A DNA stretch of 64,000 nt from Facklamia sp. 7083-14-GEN3 (GCF_024742075.1 NZ_JANSGD010000001.1:620001-684000), one strand, 5' to 3'; positions 8,275 to 18,105 are shown, counted from the first letter of the stretch. Notes: generated by a model from the sequence alone, not told the origin. Numbers and translations are program-made.

Positions 8275-9555
8275 CTATTTTTCTTCAACTGAGTCAACAA
8301 TTAAGCTCATTGCTTTCTTCAAGCGAATATCAGACTTCAACATATCTTCAGTCACATATTGTTTCACTTGATCAGCTGGCATACCATATTGTCCCGCTAG
8401 CAATTCAATTTCTTTATTAACTTCTTCTTCGTTAACTTCAATGTTTTCTTTTGCCACGATAGCTTCTAAGACTAGGTTTGTTTTAGTTCTTAAGTCTGCT
8501 TCTTCTGCAAATTGATCATGTAAGTCTTCACGAGTCGTACCAGAAATTTGATAATATAGGTCTTCATTAATTCCTTGACGCTTTAAGTTATTTAAGAAGT
8601 GATCCATTTGACGGTGAATTTCTTCATGAACCATTGCTTCAGGCATTTCGACGATTTCAGCATTTTCAACAGCTTGACGTAATGCTAAATCTTCAATGAT
8701 TTCTTTCGCTTGGTTTTCTTTTTCTTCTTCCAACTGAACACGTACTTTGTTACGTAATTCGTCTAGGCTTTCCACTTCGTCATCTGCATCTTTAGCAAAT
8801 TCATCATCCAATTCAGGTAATTCTTTTACCTTCACTTCGTGAACATGCACTTTAAAAATAGCTTCTTGACCTGCTAATTCTTCTGCATGGTATTCTTCTG
8901 GGAAAGTTACCTTAACTTCCACATCATCACCCGGTTTAGCACCTACTAATTGGTCTTCAAAACCAGGAATGAATGAGTTAGAACCTAATTCGAGTGAATG
9001 GTTTTCTCCTTTACCCCCTTCGAATGGTTCACCATCACGGAAACCTTCATAATCGATTACAACTGTATCGCCTTCAGCGGCTGCTTCATCCTTAACTACT
9101 AATTCAGCTAATTGTTGACGCTTTTCTTCCAAACGTTTTTCTACATCTTCATCATTTACTTGGCGGTCTTGTTTTTCAACAGTTAAACCTTTGTAGTCGC
9201 CTAATTTAACTTCTGGTTTTAAAGTAACCTTAGCAGTAATAACCCATGGCTTACCTTTTTCCATTGATTCAATATCAATTTCAGGTTGAGTGACTGCTTC
9301 AATTTCAGCTTCTTCAACAGCTTTTTGATAAGCACCTGGAATTAGTTGGTTTAATACTTCTTCATATAATGAAGCTTCACCGTATACATTGTTGAAGATT
9401 TGACGTGGCACTTTACCTTTACGGAAACCAGGTACTGAGATATTTTTACGAACTTTGTTGTAAGCTTTATCTAAGCCTTTGTTAATATCTTCCACTGGAA
9501 TTTCAAAAGTTAGAACTCCTTCATTGACTGAGCTTTTTTCAAATTTTGTTGTCAT
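8275..9555 (-). CDS. tig: Trigger factor (ribosome-bound chaperone/peptidyl-prolyl isomerase)
   Basis: A 426-residue chaperone meeting nascent chains at the ribosome exit. The ribosome-docking signature VPGFRKGKVPRQIF is at 42-55. The FKBP-like isomerase domain begins near 160 (GDTVVIDYEGFRDGEPFEGG) and is followed by the helical C-terminal arm domain rich in Glu. Total length matches the family. It has its own promoter and terminator and lies divergently to recU. tig and clpX are often neighbours in bacteria. Confidence 0.98.
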   Translation of the reverse strand: MTTKFEKSSVNEGVLTFEIPVEDINKGLDKAYNKVRKNISVPGFRKGKVPRQIFNNVYGEASLYEEVLNQLIPGAYQKAVEEAEIEAVTQPEIDIESMEKGKPWVITAKVTLKPEVKLGDYKGLTVEKQDRQVNDEDVEKRLEEKRQQLAELVVKDEAAAEGDTVVIDYEGFRDGEPFEGGKGENHSLELGSNSFIPGFEDQLVGAKPGDDVEVKVTFPEEYHAEELAGQEAIFKVHVHEVKVKELPELDDEFAKDADDEVESLDELRNKVRVQLEEEKENQAKEIIEDLALRQAVENAEIVEMPEAMVHEEIHRQMDHFLNNLKRQGINEDLYYQISGTTREDLHDQFAEEADLRTKTNLVLEAIVAKENIEVNEEEVNKEIELLAGQYGMPADQVKQYVTEDMLKSDIRLKKAMSLIVDSVEEK

Positions 9556-9600
9556 AATTATTCTTCCTCCAAGACTAGTATATAATTTACATACCCATAC

Positions 9601-9629
9601 ATTTTAACGAAATTACATGCTTTTGTAAA
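9601..9629 (-). promoter_or_regulatory. Promoter of tig
   Basis: TTTACA (9624-9629), a 17-base spacer and TAAAAT (9601-9606) on the minus strand, about 45 bases before the tig start codon. Confidence 0.65.
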
Positions 9630-9737
9630 CAGTAAATCAATATTACCAATAAAGTCTAATAAAATTCATTTTTTATTGTTAGAGTAGGTTTTAGAATAAG
9701 TCAAAAATTGTAACTAGGTATCTTGCTAAAAATTCGT

Positions 9738-9743
9738 TATAAT
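9738..9743 (+). promoter_or_regulatory. -10 element of the recU-ponA transcript
   Basis: A consensus TATAAT lies 23 bases upstream of the recU ATG. The region where a -35 should be (9715-9720) reads TAGGTA, which is poor. Only the -10 is supported. Confidence 0.45.
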
Positions 9744-9766
9744 AAGACTTATTGAGGAGTGAGTCC

Positions 9767-10372
9767 ATGATTAATTATCCGGCAGGACAAGGTCCGCGTT
9801 TTAAACTTAAAAGCAATCAAGTTAAACCCCAAAAAAGAACTCAGTACGGCAGTCGAGGTATGTCTTTTGAAGAAATGATCAACCAGAGTAATGCTTATTA
9901 TCTTAATCGTCAACTGGCCGTGATTCACAAAAAACCGACACCGATTCAAATTGTCAAAGTGGATTACCCTAAACGGTCAGCCGCCCGCATTACTGAAGCC
10001 TACTTTCGTCAAGCTTCAACTACTGACTATAATGGGGTGTATTTGGGACGTTATATTGATTTTGAGACTAAGGAGACGCGTAATAAGACCTCTTTCCCCT
10101 TATCGAATTTACATGACCATCAGATTGAACATATGAAGCAATGTTATCAGCAAGGAGGTATTGTCTTCTTATTGATATACTTTAGGACACATGATGCTAT
10201 TTATCTTATTCCCTATCCCCTGCTTGAAAATTTCTTACAAAAAAACCAAAAACAAAGTATCCCTTATGATTATATCCAAGCCAATGCTTATGCGTGTCCT
10301 CAAGGTAAATTTCCTATTTCAGTGGATTATTTAAGTGCCTTGGACGCTTATTTAGAAGAAGCAAATCAATAA
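9767..10372 (+). CDS. recU: Holliday junction resolvase RecU
   Basis: A 201-residue junction-specific endonuclease that cuts the crossovers made by RecA and moved by RuvAB. The N-terminal MINYPAGQG and the segment MSFEEMINQSNAYYL (about 35-49) are family hallmarks. Catalytic-core residues lie in DYNGVYLGRYIDFETKET (metal-binding Asp and Glu/Lys) and in the FLLIYF strand. The frame opens at a TTG at 9752, but the ATG at 9767 has GAGGAG seven bases upstream and gives the conserved N-terminus. It lies 27 bases before ponA; recU-ponA is a conserved Firmicutes pair. This is one of only two plus-strand genes here. Confidence 0.96.
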   Translation: MINYPAGQGPRFKLKSNQVKPQKRTQYGSRGMSFEEMINQSNAYYLNRQLAVIHKKPTPIQIVKVDYPKRSAARITEAYFRQASTTDYNGVYLGRYIDFETKETRNKTSFPLSNLHDHQIEHMKQCYQQGGIVFLLIYFRTHDAIYLIPYPLLENFLQKNQKQSIPYDYIQANAYACPQGKFPISVDYLSALDAYLEEANQ

Positions 10373-10399
10373 AGTTTCTAATAGAATCGAGGAAAATAT

Positions 10400-12874
10400 A
10401 TGGTGACAGGAAGTCGCGTAGAAAGAAAAAAATATCATCAAAAGCATCCCCATAAAGGATGCAAACCCAATTATATGACCTGGCTCAAGCGCCTTGTGAT
10501 AATAGGCCTTTCTTTGGGCCTAGTGGCTTTAATAGCTGGTGCTAGTCTCTTTACCTATTATGCCATGTCAGCCCCAGAGATTACCCAAGATGATTTAACC
10601 GGACAAGTATCATCCAAGGTCTTCGACAATCAAGGTAATTTGGTCAAAACTTTAGGTGGTAAGAACCGTGATTTAATGACCGCTGATGAAGTCCCAGAGG
10701 TTTTAAAGCAAGCTGTCTTAGCGATTGAAGATGCTCGCTTTATGGAACATAAGGGAGTCGACCCTATCCGAATTGTTGGAGCAGCCCTAGCCAACCTTAG
10801 GGCTGGTGACATTCGTCAAGGAGGGTCTACCATTACCCAACAGTTAGTCAAGCTATCGGTCTTCTCTACTAAATTTGAAGATCAAACTCTAGAAAGAAAA
10901 GCTCAGGAAGCTTGGTTATCATTGAAGTTGGAGCAAGATTATTCCAAAGAAGAGATTTTTTCTCTCTATCTTAATAAACTATTTTATTCCAACAACGTTT
11001 ATGGGGCGAAGACAGCTGCCCGGACTTTCTTTGATAAAGAATTGAAAGACCTAACGTTGGCAGAAGCTGCCTTATTGGCTGGCTTGCCTCAAGCACCTAC
11101 TCAGTATGATCCCTATCTTTATCCAGAAGTTGCCCAAGAGCGACGGGATACAGTTTTACAGGTCATGCTTAATCGTCAAATGATTAGTCAATCCCAGTAT
11201 GATGAAGCAATCGGCATTCCAGTCAGTTCGATGTTGACCGCTTTAAATGATGACACTCTTAGCGAAATGGACCTAATGGTCGATGCCTATATTGATGTGG
11301 TAGCTCAAGAGGTGCAAGATAAAATGAATTTAAATGTCTATACTGATGGTCTTGAAATTTATACCAATCTCGATTTGGAGGCTCAAAAATATCTCTATCA
11401 AACGGTTCAAGATGCAAGTGGCAATATCTTCCCTAATGATGAAATGCAAACAGCGGTTTCTATTATTAATGTCGATAATGGACAACTCACTGCCCTATCT
11501 GGTGGACGGAATCAAGAAGTCGCTATGGGGCTTAACCGTACAACCACTCTTAACCGTAGTATCGGGTCTACTATGAAACCATTAGCTGATTATGGACCAG
11601 CCATTGAATACCTCAACTATTCAACTGGACAAACAGTCGTTGATGAACCTTATACTTATACATCGGGTGATGAGATATACAATTATGATCGAGGCTATAA
11701 AGGTAAACAAACGCTCAGAGAGGCTTTGGTGGGCTCACGTAATATCCCGGCCTTGAAACTCTTACAAGAAGTAGGGTTGGATAAGTCCTATTCCTTCTTA
11801 CAAAAAATGGACATTAATATCAAAAATAATAATCAAAGAGAGTTAGTCGAATCGAATGCCATTGGGGGTGAAATGACTCCAATTCAATTATCGGCTGCTT
11901 ATGCAACAATTGCTAATTATGGTAACTACCATAAGCCTTATACCGTTAACAAAGTTGTCACTCAAGCAGGAACTATTCAAGAATTCCAAGCGGAAAGTCG
12001 TCAAGCTATGAAGGACTCCACTGCCTATATGTTAGTAGACATCCTAAAAGGTGTTCCTGGAACCTTTGCTGAAAAAGCCGCTGTAAATGGTCTCTACCAT
12101 GCTGGAAAGACCGGAACAACCAACTATTCCACCCAGCAACTATCAGAAATTGGCATTGACCCACAAAGTTTTGCTGCACCGGATGCTTGGTATGCCGGAT
12201 TCACACCACAATATGCCATTGCCACTTGGGTAGGATATGATGATCCATACAAGGCTGGCAATCAACTAAGCTATCAGGATTCTCTTATTCCTCAGATGAT
12301 TTACTCTGAGATGATCCAATACCTTATGCAAGAAGTGCCTGTAGTCGATTGGCAAAAACCGGAGTCGGTTGAAGTAGCTGAAATTGAAAAATATACCCAA
12401 CCACTTCTAAAACCAAGTCCACAAACGCCAGCCAACATGCGGTCAAATGAACTCTTTGTCAAAGGCAGTCAACCGACCCAAATTTCACAGGTTTACAAAG
12501 TATTAGCCTCACCAACTGGCTTTGATGCTGAATACAATGAAGAAACTGAAGAAATCGAAGCCAAGTGGGATCCTTTAACCATTCAAGGCAGCTTCGAATT
12601 AAGACTGAATGGTGAAATTGTTTATTCTGGAACCGAAACCGAATTTAAAGTGCCTGCACCTGCTCCTGGTTATTATGAATTAGGCTTGCGCATTGTCGAT
12701 GGTAATTCTGCTTCTGATCAACTGATTATAAACTTTGATCTAACAGTTGAAGAAACTACTACAACGACGGAAGAGACAACTCTTGAAACCATTGAGTCGA
12801 CTCTGGCTCCTGATCCTAACCAACCCGATCCAGAAGAAGGCTTGAATACATTCGAGAGTATTGATGGACCTTAA
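10400..12874 (+). CDS. ponA: Class A penicillin-binding protein PBP1A
   Basis: An 824-residue bifunctional peptidoglycan synthase. A short basic cytoplasmic tail precedes one membrane helix (about 29-54). The glycosyltransferase domain shows EDARFMEHKGVD (catalytic Glu near 113) and RQGGSTITQQLVK. The transpeptidase has SxxK in GSTMKPL (near 391), SxN in GSRN, and KTG in AGKTGTTN near 573. After the catalytic domains comes a beta-rich, fibronectin-like segment (about 708-785) and a Thr/Glu-rich tail ending in acidic residues. Such tails are common in surface proteins that cross the wall. Cotranscribed with recU; GAGG precedes the ATG. Confidence 0.96.
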   Translation: MVTGSRVERKKYHQKHPHKGCKPNYMTWLKRLVIIGLSLGLVALIAGASLFTYYAMSAPEITQDDLTGQVSSKVFDNQGNLVKTLGGKNRDLMTADEVPEVLKQAVLAIEDARFMEHKGVDPIRIVGAALANLRAGDIRQGGSTITQQLVKLSVFSTKFEDQTLERKAQEAWLSLKLEQDYSKEEIFSLYLNKLFYSNNVYGAKTAARTFFDKELKDLTLAEAALLAGLPQAPTQYDPYLYPEVAQERRDTVLQVMLNRQMISQSQYDEAIGIPVSSMLTALNDDTLSEMDLMVDAYIDVVAQEVQDKMNLNVYTDGLEIYTNLDLEAQKYLYQTVQDASGNIFPNDEMQTAVSIINVDNGQLTALSGGRNQEVAMGLNRTTTLNRSIGSTMKPLADYGPAIEYLNYSTGQTVVDEPYTYTSGDEIYNYDRGYKGKQTLREALVGSRNIPALKLLQEVGLDKSYSFLQKMDINIKNNNQRELVESNAIGGEMTPIQLSAAYATIANYGNYHKPYTVNKVVTQAGTIQEFQAESRQAMKDSTAYMLVDILKGVPGTFAEKAAVNGLYHAGKTGTTNYSTQQLSEIGIDPQSFAAPDAWYAGFTPQYAIATWVGYDDPYKAGNQLSYQDSLIPQMIYSEMIQYLMQEVPVVDWQKPESVEVAEIEKYTQPLLKPSPQTPANMRSNELFVKGSQPTQISQVYKVLASPTGFDAEYNEETEEIEAKWDPLTIQGSFELRLNGEIVYSGTETEFKVPAPAPGYYELGLRIVDGNSASDQLIINFDLTVEETTTTTEETTLETIESTLAPDPNQPDPEEGLNTFESIDGP

Positions 12875-12879
12875 CTCTT

Positions 12880-12920
12880 AAAAAGCTTCATCTTTCTTAA
12901 AGGAAGATGAAGCTTTTATT
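12880..12920 (+). terminator. Rho-independent terminator of ponA
   Basis: Perfect stem AAAAGCTTCATCTTTC / GAAGATGAAGCTTTT with a short loop, 6 bases after the ponA stop. The symmetric A/T ends would allow it to work in both directions. Confidence 0.9.
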
Positions 12921-12931
12921 TAAATAAAAAT

Positions 12932-12980
12932 AAAACCTAGCTGTTCGATAAGTTTTATCGTTTAGCTAGGCTTTTTCTTT
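12932..12980 (-). terminator. Rho-independent terminator of dnaD (probably bidirectional)
   Basis: CCTAGCT (12936-12942) pairs with AGCTAGG (12964-12970), with an inner TCGATAA/TTATCG pair. A T-rich tract lies on both sides, so it can end both the dnaD and ponA transcripts. Confidence 0.85.
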
Positions 12981-13707
12981 ATTTATTGTTATGCCATTTT
13001 AGAATAGGTATTTTCACCTTGGATGTTTGGCTGGGTTTTTCTGAATGCATGGTCTGATTCTGCTGGCTATATTGCTTACTCGCCTCCATAGCCTCATCAA
13101 CGGTATGAATATTCTGTTCTTGCCAATTGAGTAGAATGCGGTCGATGTATTTTAAATTAAAAACTTGACGAACGGTCGCTTCTTTTAGGGCTTGATAGAC
13201 TAGATCAGGCTGGTAACCATCCTTTTGAATCCATTGGTAAAGTGTTTCTAACTCCACACTTGAAAGGGACCGACCAAATTCTTCTTCAAAAACTTGTATT
13301 AATTGTCCAGCCTTAACTTTCTGATCAGGTTGAGACTGGTTATTAGTCAGTGATTCTACTTCATTAGTATTTTGATCAGTCACTAGTTGATCTAACTTGT
13401 CGAATAAAGGGCGCAAAGTATAGTGGTCAGTTTGTTTACCTTCTCCATCCGGTACCAATTCAATATTGAGATAATTCTTATCCAGCAAGGAATTAAGTGT
13501 TTCATAAAGCAGATCACTCTCCCAAGCAAATTGATTGGATAAATTTATAATGGTATCTGCTGATTGGGATTGGTTAATTTGCTTCAAGAGATAAGTAATA
13601 AATAAAAATTCATTCGAGTTAAGGCCTAGTTGACCAAAGTGATCAATTAAAAGATTCGGTACCATGGTGTAACCCGATTTCATCCAATCGTAAACTGAGT
13701 TTGCCAT
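12979..13707 (-). CDS. dnaD: DNA replication initiation protein DnaD
   Basis: A 242-residue primosomal protein that helps load the replicative helicase at origins and restart sites. The N-terminal winged-helix domain (about 1-110) carries GYTMVPNLLIDHFGQLGL and NEFLFITYLLKQ. The C-terminal DnaD domain (about 130-205) has the characteristic YQWIQKDGYQPDLVYQALKEA and YIDRILLNWQEQNI. It lies 19 bases after asnS, the same neighbours as in Bacillus, where nth would follow; nth is absent here and the next genes are ponA and recU on the opposite strand. Confidence 0.95.
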   Translation of the reverse strand: MANSVYDWMKSGYTMVPNLLIDHFGQLGLNSNEFLFITYLLKQINQSQSADTIINLSNQFAWESDLLYETLNSLLDKNYLNIELVPDGEGKQTDHYTLRPLFDKLDQLVTDQNTNEVESLTNNQSQPDQKVKAGQLIQVFEEEFGRSLSSVELETLYQWIQKDGYQPDLVYQALKEATVRQVFNLKYIDRILLNWQEQNIHTVDEAMEASKQYSQQNQTMHSEKPSQTSKVKIPILKWHNNK

Positions 13708-13726
13708 TGGTCCAGCTCCTTACTTT

Positions 13727-15025
13727 TTATGGGTAGAGACGGTTTAATAGACGTGGGAATGGTGAGGTTTCACGGATATGTTCAATACCAGAAATCCAAG
13801 CAACCGCTCTTTCTAAACCTAATCCAAACCCAGAACATGGGACTTTACCGTACTTTCTAAGATCTAGATACCAAGCATATACTTCCGGATCTAAATTAAA
13901 GTTTTTAATATTTTGGGCTAAAGTCTCATAATCATCGACCCTTTGAGAACCACCAATAATCTCGCCATATCCTTCTGGCGCTATCATATCGGCACATAAA
14001 ACGGTTTCTGGATTATCAGGGTTAACTTTCATATAGAAAGGTTTGATAGAGCGTGGCCAGTTCACAATAAAGACTGGTTGTTCATTTTGGTTGGCAATGA
14101 AAGTTTCATGCGGTGAACCGAAATCATCCCCCCACTCAATATCATCAAAACCATTATCTTTTAATAATTGAACAGCATCCGTATATTCAATGCGTGGATA
14201 AGGAAGTTGAGTATACTTTTCAAGCACCTCAACATCCCGTCCAAGTGTTTCCAACGCCATGCTGCAGTTGTCAATCACATTACGCACTAAGTAAGCTACA
14301 TATTCTTCTTGGACTTTTAAGCTTTGTTCATGGTCAGTAAAGGCCATTTCTGGCTCCATCATCCAGAACTCAATCAAGTGACGGCGTGTTTTAGATTTCT
14401 CCGCTCTAAAGGTTGGTCCAAAAGAGAAGACCTTACCAAAAGACATAGCGGCTGCTTCCATATATAATTGACCAGATTGAGAAAGATAGGCATCTTCTTC
14501 AAAGTATTTAGTATGGAAGAGTTCAGTGGTTCCTTCGGGTGCAGATCCAGTTAGAACGGGTGGATCAATCTTGATAAAGCCACGGTCATTATAGAATTCA
14601 TAGGTCGCACGAATAATCTCGTTACGAATTTGCATAATAGCATGTTGGCGACTAGAACGTAACCATAAATGACGATGATCCATTAAGAAGTCTGTTCCGT
14701 GTTCTTTGGGTGTAATTGGATAGTCATGACTTTCGCCAATCACTTCTACTGAATGAACTAAAAGTTCATACCCTAATGAAGAACGGTCGTCAGCCTGGAC
14801 AGTTCCGATTAATTTTAAACTTGATTCTTGACCCAAACTCTTAACAGTGTCGAATACTTCATCTCCTACCTCCGCTTTAAGAACAATTCCTTGGAAGTAT
14901 GTTCTACCATCGCGCAATTGTAAAAAGGCAATTTTGCCGGAAGAGCGTTTGTTCGTTAACCAAGCGTTGATTTGAACTTTTTGATTTAAATGTGATACCG
15001 CTTGGTCCATAGTAATAATTTCCAT
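13727..15025 (-). CDS. asnS: Asparaginyl-tRNA synthetase
   Basis: A 432-residue class IIb synthetase charging tRNA-Asn. The OB-fold anticodon-binding domain is at 1-110. The catalytic domain shows motif 1 ([21 protein letters not shown]), motif 2 ([25 protein letters not shown]) and motif 3 ([13 protein letters not shown], near 401-413). The loop after motif 2 fits AsnRS rather than AspRS. AGGAGG precedes the ATG. It is preceded by ypmB and followed by dnaD; aspB, which separates ypmB and asnS in B. subtilis, is missing. No T-box leader is present. Confidence 0.97.
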   Translation of the reverse strand: MEIITMDQAVSHLNQKVQINAWLTNKRSSGKIAFLQLRDGRTYFQGIVLKAEVGDEVFDTVKSLGQESSLKLIGTVQADDRSSLGYELLVHSVEVIGESHDYPITPKEHGTDFLMDHRHLWLRSSRQHAIMQIRNEIIRATYEFYNDRGFIKIDPPVLTGSAPEGTTELFHTKYFEEDAYLSQSGQLYMEAAAMSFGKVFSFGPTFRAEKSKTRRHLIEFWMMEPEMAFTDHEQSLKVQEEYVAYLVRNVIDNCSMALETLGRDVEVLEKYTQLPYPRIEYTDAVQLLKDNGFDDIEWGDDFGSPHETFIANQNEQPVFIVNWPRSIKPFYMKVNPDNPETVLCADMIAPEGYGEIIGGSQRVDDYETLAQNIKNFNLDPEVYAWYLDLRKYGKVPCSGFGLGLERAVAWISGIEHIRETSPFPRLLNRLYP

Positions 15026-15040
15026 CTTTTTTCCTCCTAC

Positions 15041-15517
15041 TTATATGTTCGATATGGTTTGAATCCACTCGCCAGTTTTGGCAGAGAGTAGATAATAAGT
15101 GATGGTGTTATTGTCATTCTTTAAAGTCATTTCCCAGACAGGTTCCGATTGATAAAGACCTAAGCGAGCTTGCATAATCTCAGGATCTTCGATTTGGCTG
15201 GCTGTCACGGATTTTGCTTCTTCTTCAGTAAACAATTCGTTTACAGAATAATATTGAATGCCTCCACCTTCTCGTTCAATAATAGCATAGTGTTGCTGAT
15301 TATTCTCGTCAAAAAAATCAAGAGCAAAGGTTGCTTGATCAATGGTAGTCCAATAAAAATTATTAACCTTATCTACCTCATAATCATAAGACACCAAAGC
15401 TAAAGCTTCTTCTTGAGCCAAGTTATAAGCTGTCTGACTTCTCATAAAAACAGCTAATAAGGCTATCATGATTGACAAGGTGATGAATGTCAAGATTGAA
15501 ACCGTACGTTTACTCAT
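15041..15517 (-). CDS. YpmB-like membrane-anchored protein (DUF5590/PepSY-like)
   Basis: A 158-residue protein with a single N-terminal membrane anchor (about 6-25) and an extracytoplasmic domain made of two repeats of a short beta-alpha fold, as in the YpmB family. The second half ends YYLLSAKTGEWIQTI, the usual PepSY-type close. Function is not known. Gene order dinG-ypmB-asnS-dnaD supports the assignment, since the same genes are neighbours in Bacillus. No catalytic motif is seen. Confidence 0.8.
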   Translation of the reverse strand: MSKRTVSILTFITLSIMIALLAVFMRSQTAYNLAQEEALALVSYDYEVDKVNNFYWTTIDQATFALDFFDENNQQHYAIIEREGGGIQYYSVNELFTEEEAKSVTASQIEDPEIMQARLGLYQSEPVWEMTLKNDNNTITYYLLSAKTGEWIQTISNI

Positions 15518-15553
15518 AAGTTTCTATGCTTCCCCTCTAAAATATTCTATCCC

Positions 15554-18088
15554 TTATTGTAAATTAAATTCTACTAGATGTTCAAGCTTCTGTCTGATTT
15601 CTTTAGAATAATATTTGGTAAAGACACGATCATCTAATAAACAGAAATTTTGACAGTTAAAGTGGCGGTCTAAATAGTCGAAGGCTATGGAAAAGTCGAC
15701 TAACATGCGATCAATTAACAAGTGGTCAAAGATTAAATCGAATGGAATATTCAAGTGGCCCGACAAAGCTAGAATATAAGCATCTTCTAAGGACCTAAAA
15801 GGTAGCCGTAACCAGAAAATTTGGCATGGCCTTTTATCCAGGGTCCAATTTTCATTTAAGAGCGACTGCCATTGAATAACCAAAATCGTATCACAATCAT
15901 CCATAGCTAATCGTCTTATTTTATTTAAGGATCCAGAGACATGTTGGCCTAAGAGACGAACTTGTTCTTGTTTTTTTAACTTGCCTTTTATTTGGCGATA
16001 AACGTCAATGGCTTGTTGGCGATTATTGACAATAATTAAACTTAAAGGAGGAAGGTCCTCTGCTTGAATACTTTCAAGCACATTCTCTCCGATTAAACGC
16101 CCTTGTTCTATGTCTCGTTGTTGATTTTGACTATCCTTAGCAATCCAATCAAAAGGTACTTGAATGGCTAGCTTTTCAGATTGCTGTGGTAACTGCAAAT
16201 AAGTATATTGATCAAGACCTAACTGGTAATAGCTACCACTATTTAAGCGGAAGTGCAAATCACCTGGACTAAAGAGTAAGACTTGTTTAAAGCTTTCAAA
16301 AGCTTGTTGGTATTCTTGAACTAGACGTATCGGCTTCCAAGTCAGTTGAAATTGATAGTAGCGGTCTTCTATTTGACTCACACGGATAGTTAAATAGCCT
16401 TCAGATTGACCCATCTTAGCTTGGAAGTTGTCTAATTTATTTAAGAAGGCCTGTAAATGAACCGTTTTAACTTTAAGGTGATGCGGATTATTTACTGAAA
16501 GATCTTTTAAAGCTTGTTCTTGCAGCAAATTCTTCAGTGCTTTATGCATTTGCTGTTGAATGCTTAAGATAGCTTGAGTGGTTGTCAAGGATACTTTGAC
16601 TTCCCTTATTAATTCACGATCAACTACTTGAAAATGTCTGTCTTGAACTTCACTCTCCAAAAGATTCAAAACTTGACGGATTAAATTAATTAAATGATCC
16701 ATTCTTAAGATTGAAGCTTGAATGGAAGGATGGGTTCGGTCTTGATGGTATAAGATATCCAAGACTTGTTGGCATATAATTAAGAGTTGACTGTAAGCCA
16801 ACTGGATTTGGTGGAAAAAGGACAATTGCCTTGTTAATAAACTAAGATTATCACATACTAAAATCTCATGTTTATTAAAGCGTGCCTCTTGACTAGCTTC
16901 TTCCATCAAATAGCCGGTTTGAGTCAGCACTACCGCTTGATTTTGGTGGTTAGATAGGGCTTTTTGGTAAAAAAAGGATGCTTTATAATTAGGATAAAGC
17001 CCTTGATTAAAACGTTTGATTTGGTCTTTAATCTTCAATTCATGGTTCATTTCCATCAGTAACCCTGTTTTGGTCTCTTCTAACCAAACCAAGGTAGAAG
17101 CAATTACCAGAATTTCTTGCTGATTTAATTGGGAAATCACCACTTGATCAAGGTAGCACTTAAAATGATCTAAATGTAAATATTGACTCGGTCTCAATAA
17201 GAAACTAAAAGTAATGTCTTCTCGCTTTAAGAAAGTAGCCCACTCTTCAAGAGCCGATTGACTAGAAACAGCTAACACCAGAGAGGCTTTTTCTTCACGC
17301 AAGACGGCAAGTAACCAATGCTTAATCACTAGTGGATCAATCGGCCGCCATTGCCCTTCTACTACTAATCGATTGGTAGTTTGCGTTTTTTCTAACAACC
17401 AATTAACCTGAGCTTTTGCTTTAGGCTTTAAAAGGTCTCCTTGATCAAGCGTTGGTTTTTCATCTAATTCCGCGTCTGATTCTTGATTGAGTATGAATTG
17501 CTTCGGTTGTTGGAAGAAAATTATTTCTTGTTTATCTAAAGCCTGAGCCAAATCCAATAAAAGTGTTTGCGTTTGATCTGGCAGTTGCATCCATTTGCTA
17601 GCCATGGCATTTAGTATTTTTGCGGTAATTTGAGCATCTGCTAGGGCTTGATGGGCCTGAGTAAAGGGAATATCTAAATACAGGCTCAAGTCTGTTAGAT
17701 TGAATCCTAAGGCCTGAGGAAAGATGATTTTAGCTAACTTTACTGAATCGATGGCTAAAGGGTTAAAGTCAAGACCACATGCTTGGAAATGATGCTGCAT
17801 AAAGGTTAAATCATGGTTGAGATTATGCGCTATAAAGAGGCAATCCTCCAAACGCTTAAACCATAAGTTTGCCACCGATTCAAAACGAGGTGCTTGATCG
17901 ACCTCTTTTTGCGAGATACCGGTTAATTGTTGAATATTTTGTGGGACCTCACGTTCAGGATTAATCAACATTTCATATTGGCCAATAACCTGACCTTGAT
18001 CAATGATAACCGCTCCAATTTGAATAATTCTGTCTCCACTGTCCAGACGTGGCCCGGTTGATTCTAAGTCGACGATGGCATATTTCAT
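15554..18088 (-). CDS. dinG: DinG-family protein: DnaQ-like 3'-5' exonuclease fused to a degenerate helicase domain
   Basis: An 844-residue protein in the dinG position. Residues 1-165 form a DEDDh exonuclease with all catalytic residues: D7 and E9 in VDLEST, D93 in HNLNHDL, and H146 and D151 in HQALADA. The rest aligns along its length with the DinG/XPD-like helicase domain but lacks its motor motifs. The Walker A position reads VEGQWRPIDPL (near 243-253) with no GKT; the DEAH position reads LVCDNLSLL; the SAT motif is lost; and no Q..GR..R arginine-finger motif remains near the end. Surviving landmarks such as LRLPFRS and FTSH-like strands support common descent. It is therefore probably a nuclease without ATP-driven unwinding. 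The frame is open throughout, so this is not recent decay. It starts 17 bases after cca. Confidence 0.88.
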   Translation of the reverse strand: MKYAIVDLESTGPRLDSGDRIIQIGAVIIDQGQVIGQYEMLINPEREVPQNIQQLTGISQKEVDQAPRFESVANLWFKRLEDCLFIAHNLNHDLTFMQHHFQACGLDFNPLAIDSVKLAKIIFPQALGFNLTDLSLYLDIPFTQAHQALADAQITAKILNAMASKWMQLPDQTQTLLLDLAQALDKQEIIFFQQPKQFILNQESDAELDEKPTLDQGDLLKPKAKAQVNWLLEKTQTTNRLVVEGQWRPIDPLVIKHWLLAVLREEKASLVLAVSSQSALEEWATFLKREDITFSFLLRPSQYLHLDHFKCYLDQVVISQLNQQEILVIASTLVWLEETKTGLLMEMNHELKIKDQIKRFNQGLYPNYKASFFYQKALSNHQNQAVVLTQTGYLMEEASQEARFNKHEILVCDNLSLLTRQLSFFHQIQLAYSQLLIICQQVLDILYHQDRTHPSIQASILRMDHLINLIRQVLNLLESEVQDRHFQVVDRELIREVKVSLTTTQAILSIQQQMHKALKNLLQEQALKDLSVNNPHHLKVKTVHLQAFLNKLDNFQAKMGQSEGYLTIRVSQIEDRYYQFQLTWKPIRLVQEYQQAFESFKQVLLFSPGDLHFRLNSGSYYQLGLDQYTYLQLPQQSEKLAIQVPFDWIAKDSQNQQRDIEQGRLIGENVLESIQAEDLPPLSLIIVNNRQQAIDVYRQIKGKLKKQEQVRLLGQHVSGSLNKIRRLAMDDCDTILVIQWQSLLNENWTLDKRPCQIFWLRLPFRSLEDAYILALSGHLNIPFDLIFDHLLIDRMLVDFSIAFDYLDRHFNCQNFCLLDDRVFTKYYSKEIRQKLEHLVEFNLQ

Positions 18089-18105
18089 GAAGTCCCTCCT
18101 CTATT

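Noticed and set aside
15518-15553. T-box or other leader controlling the asnS operon
   Set aside because: The genes dinG, ypmB, asnS and dnaD follow one another with short gaps. No T-box sequence blocks are visible.
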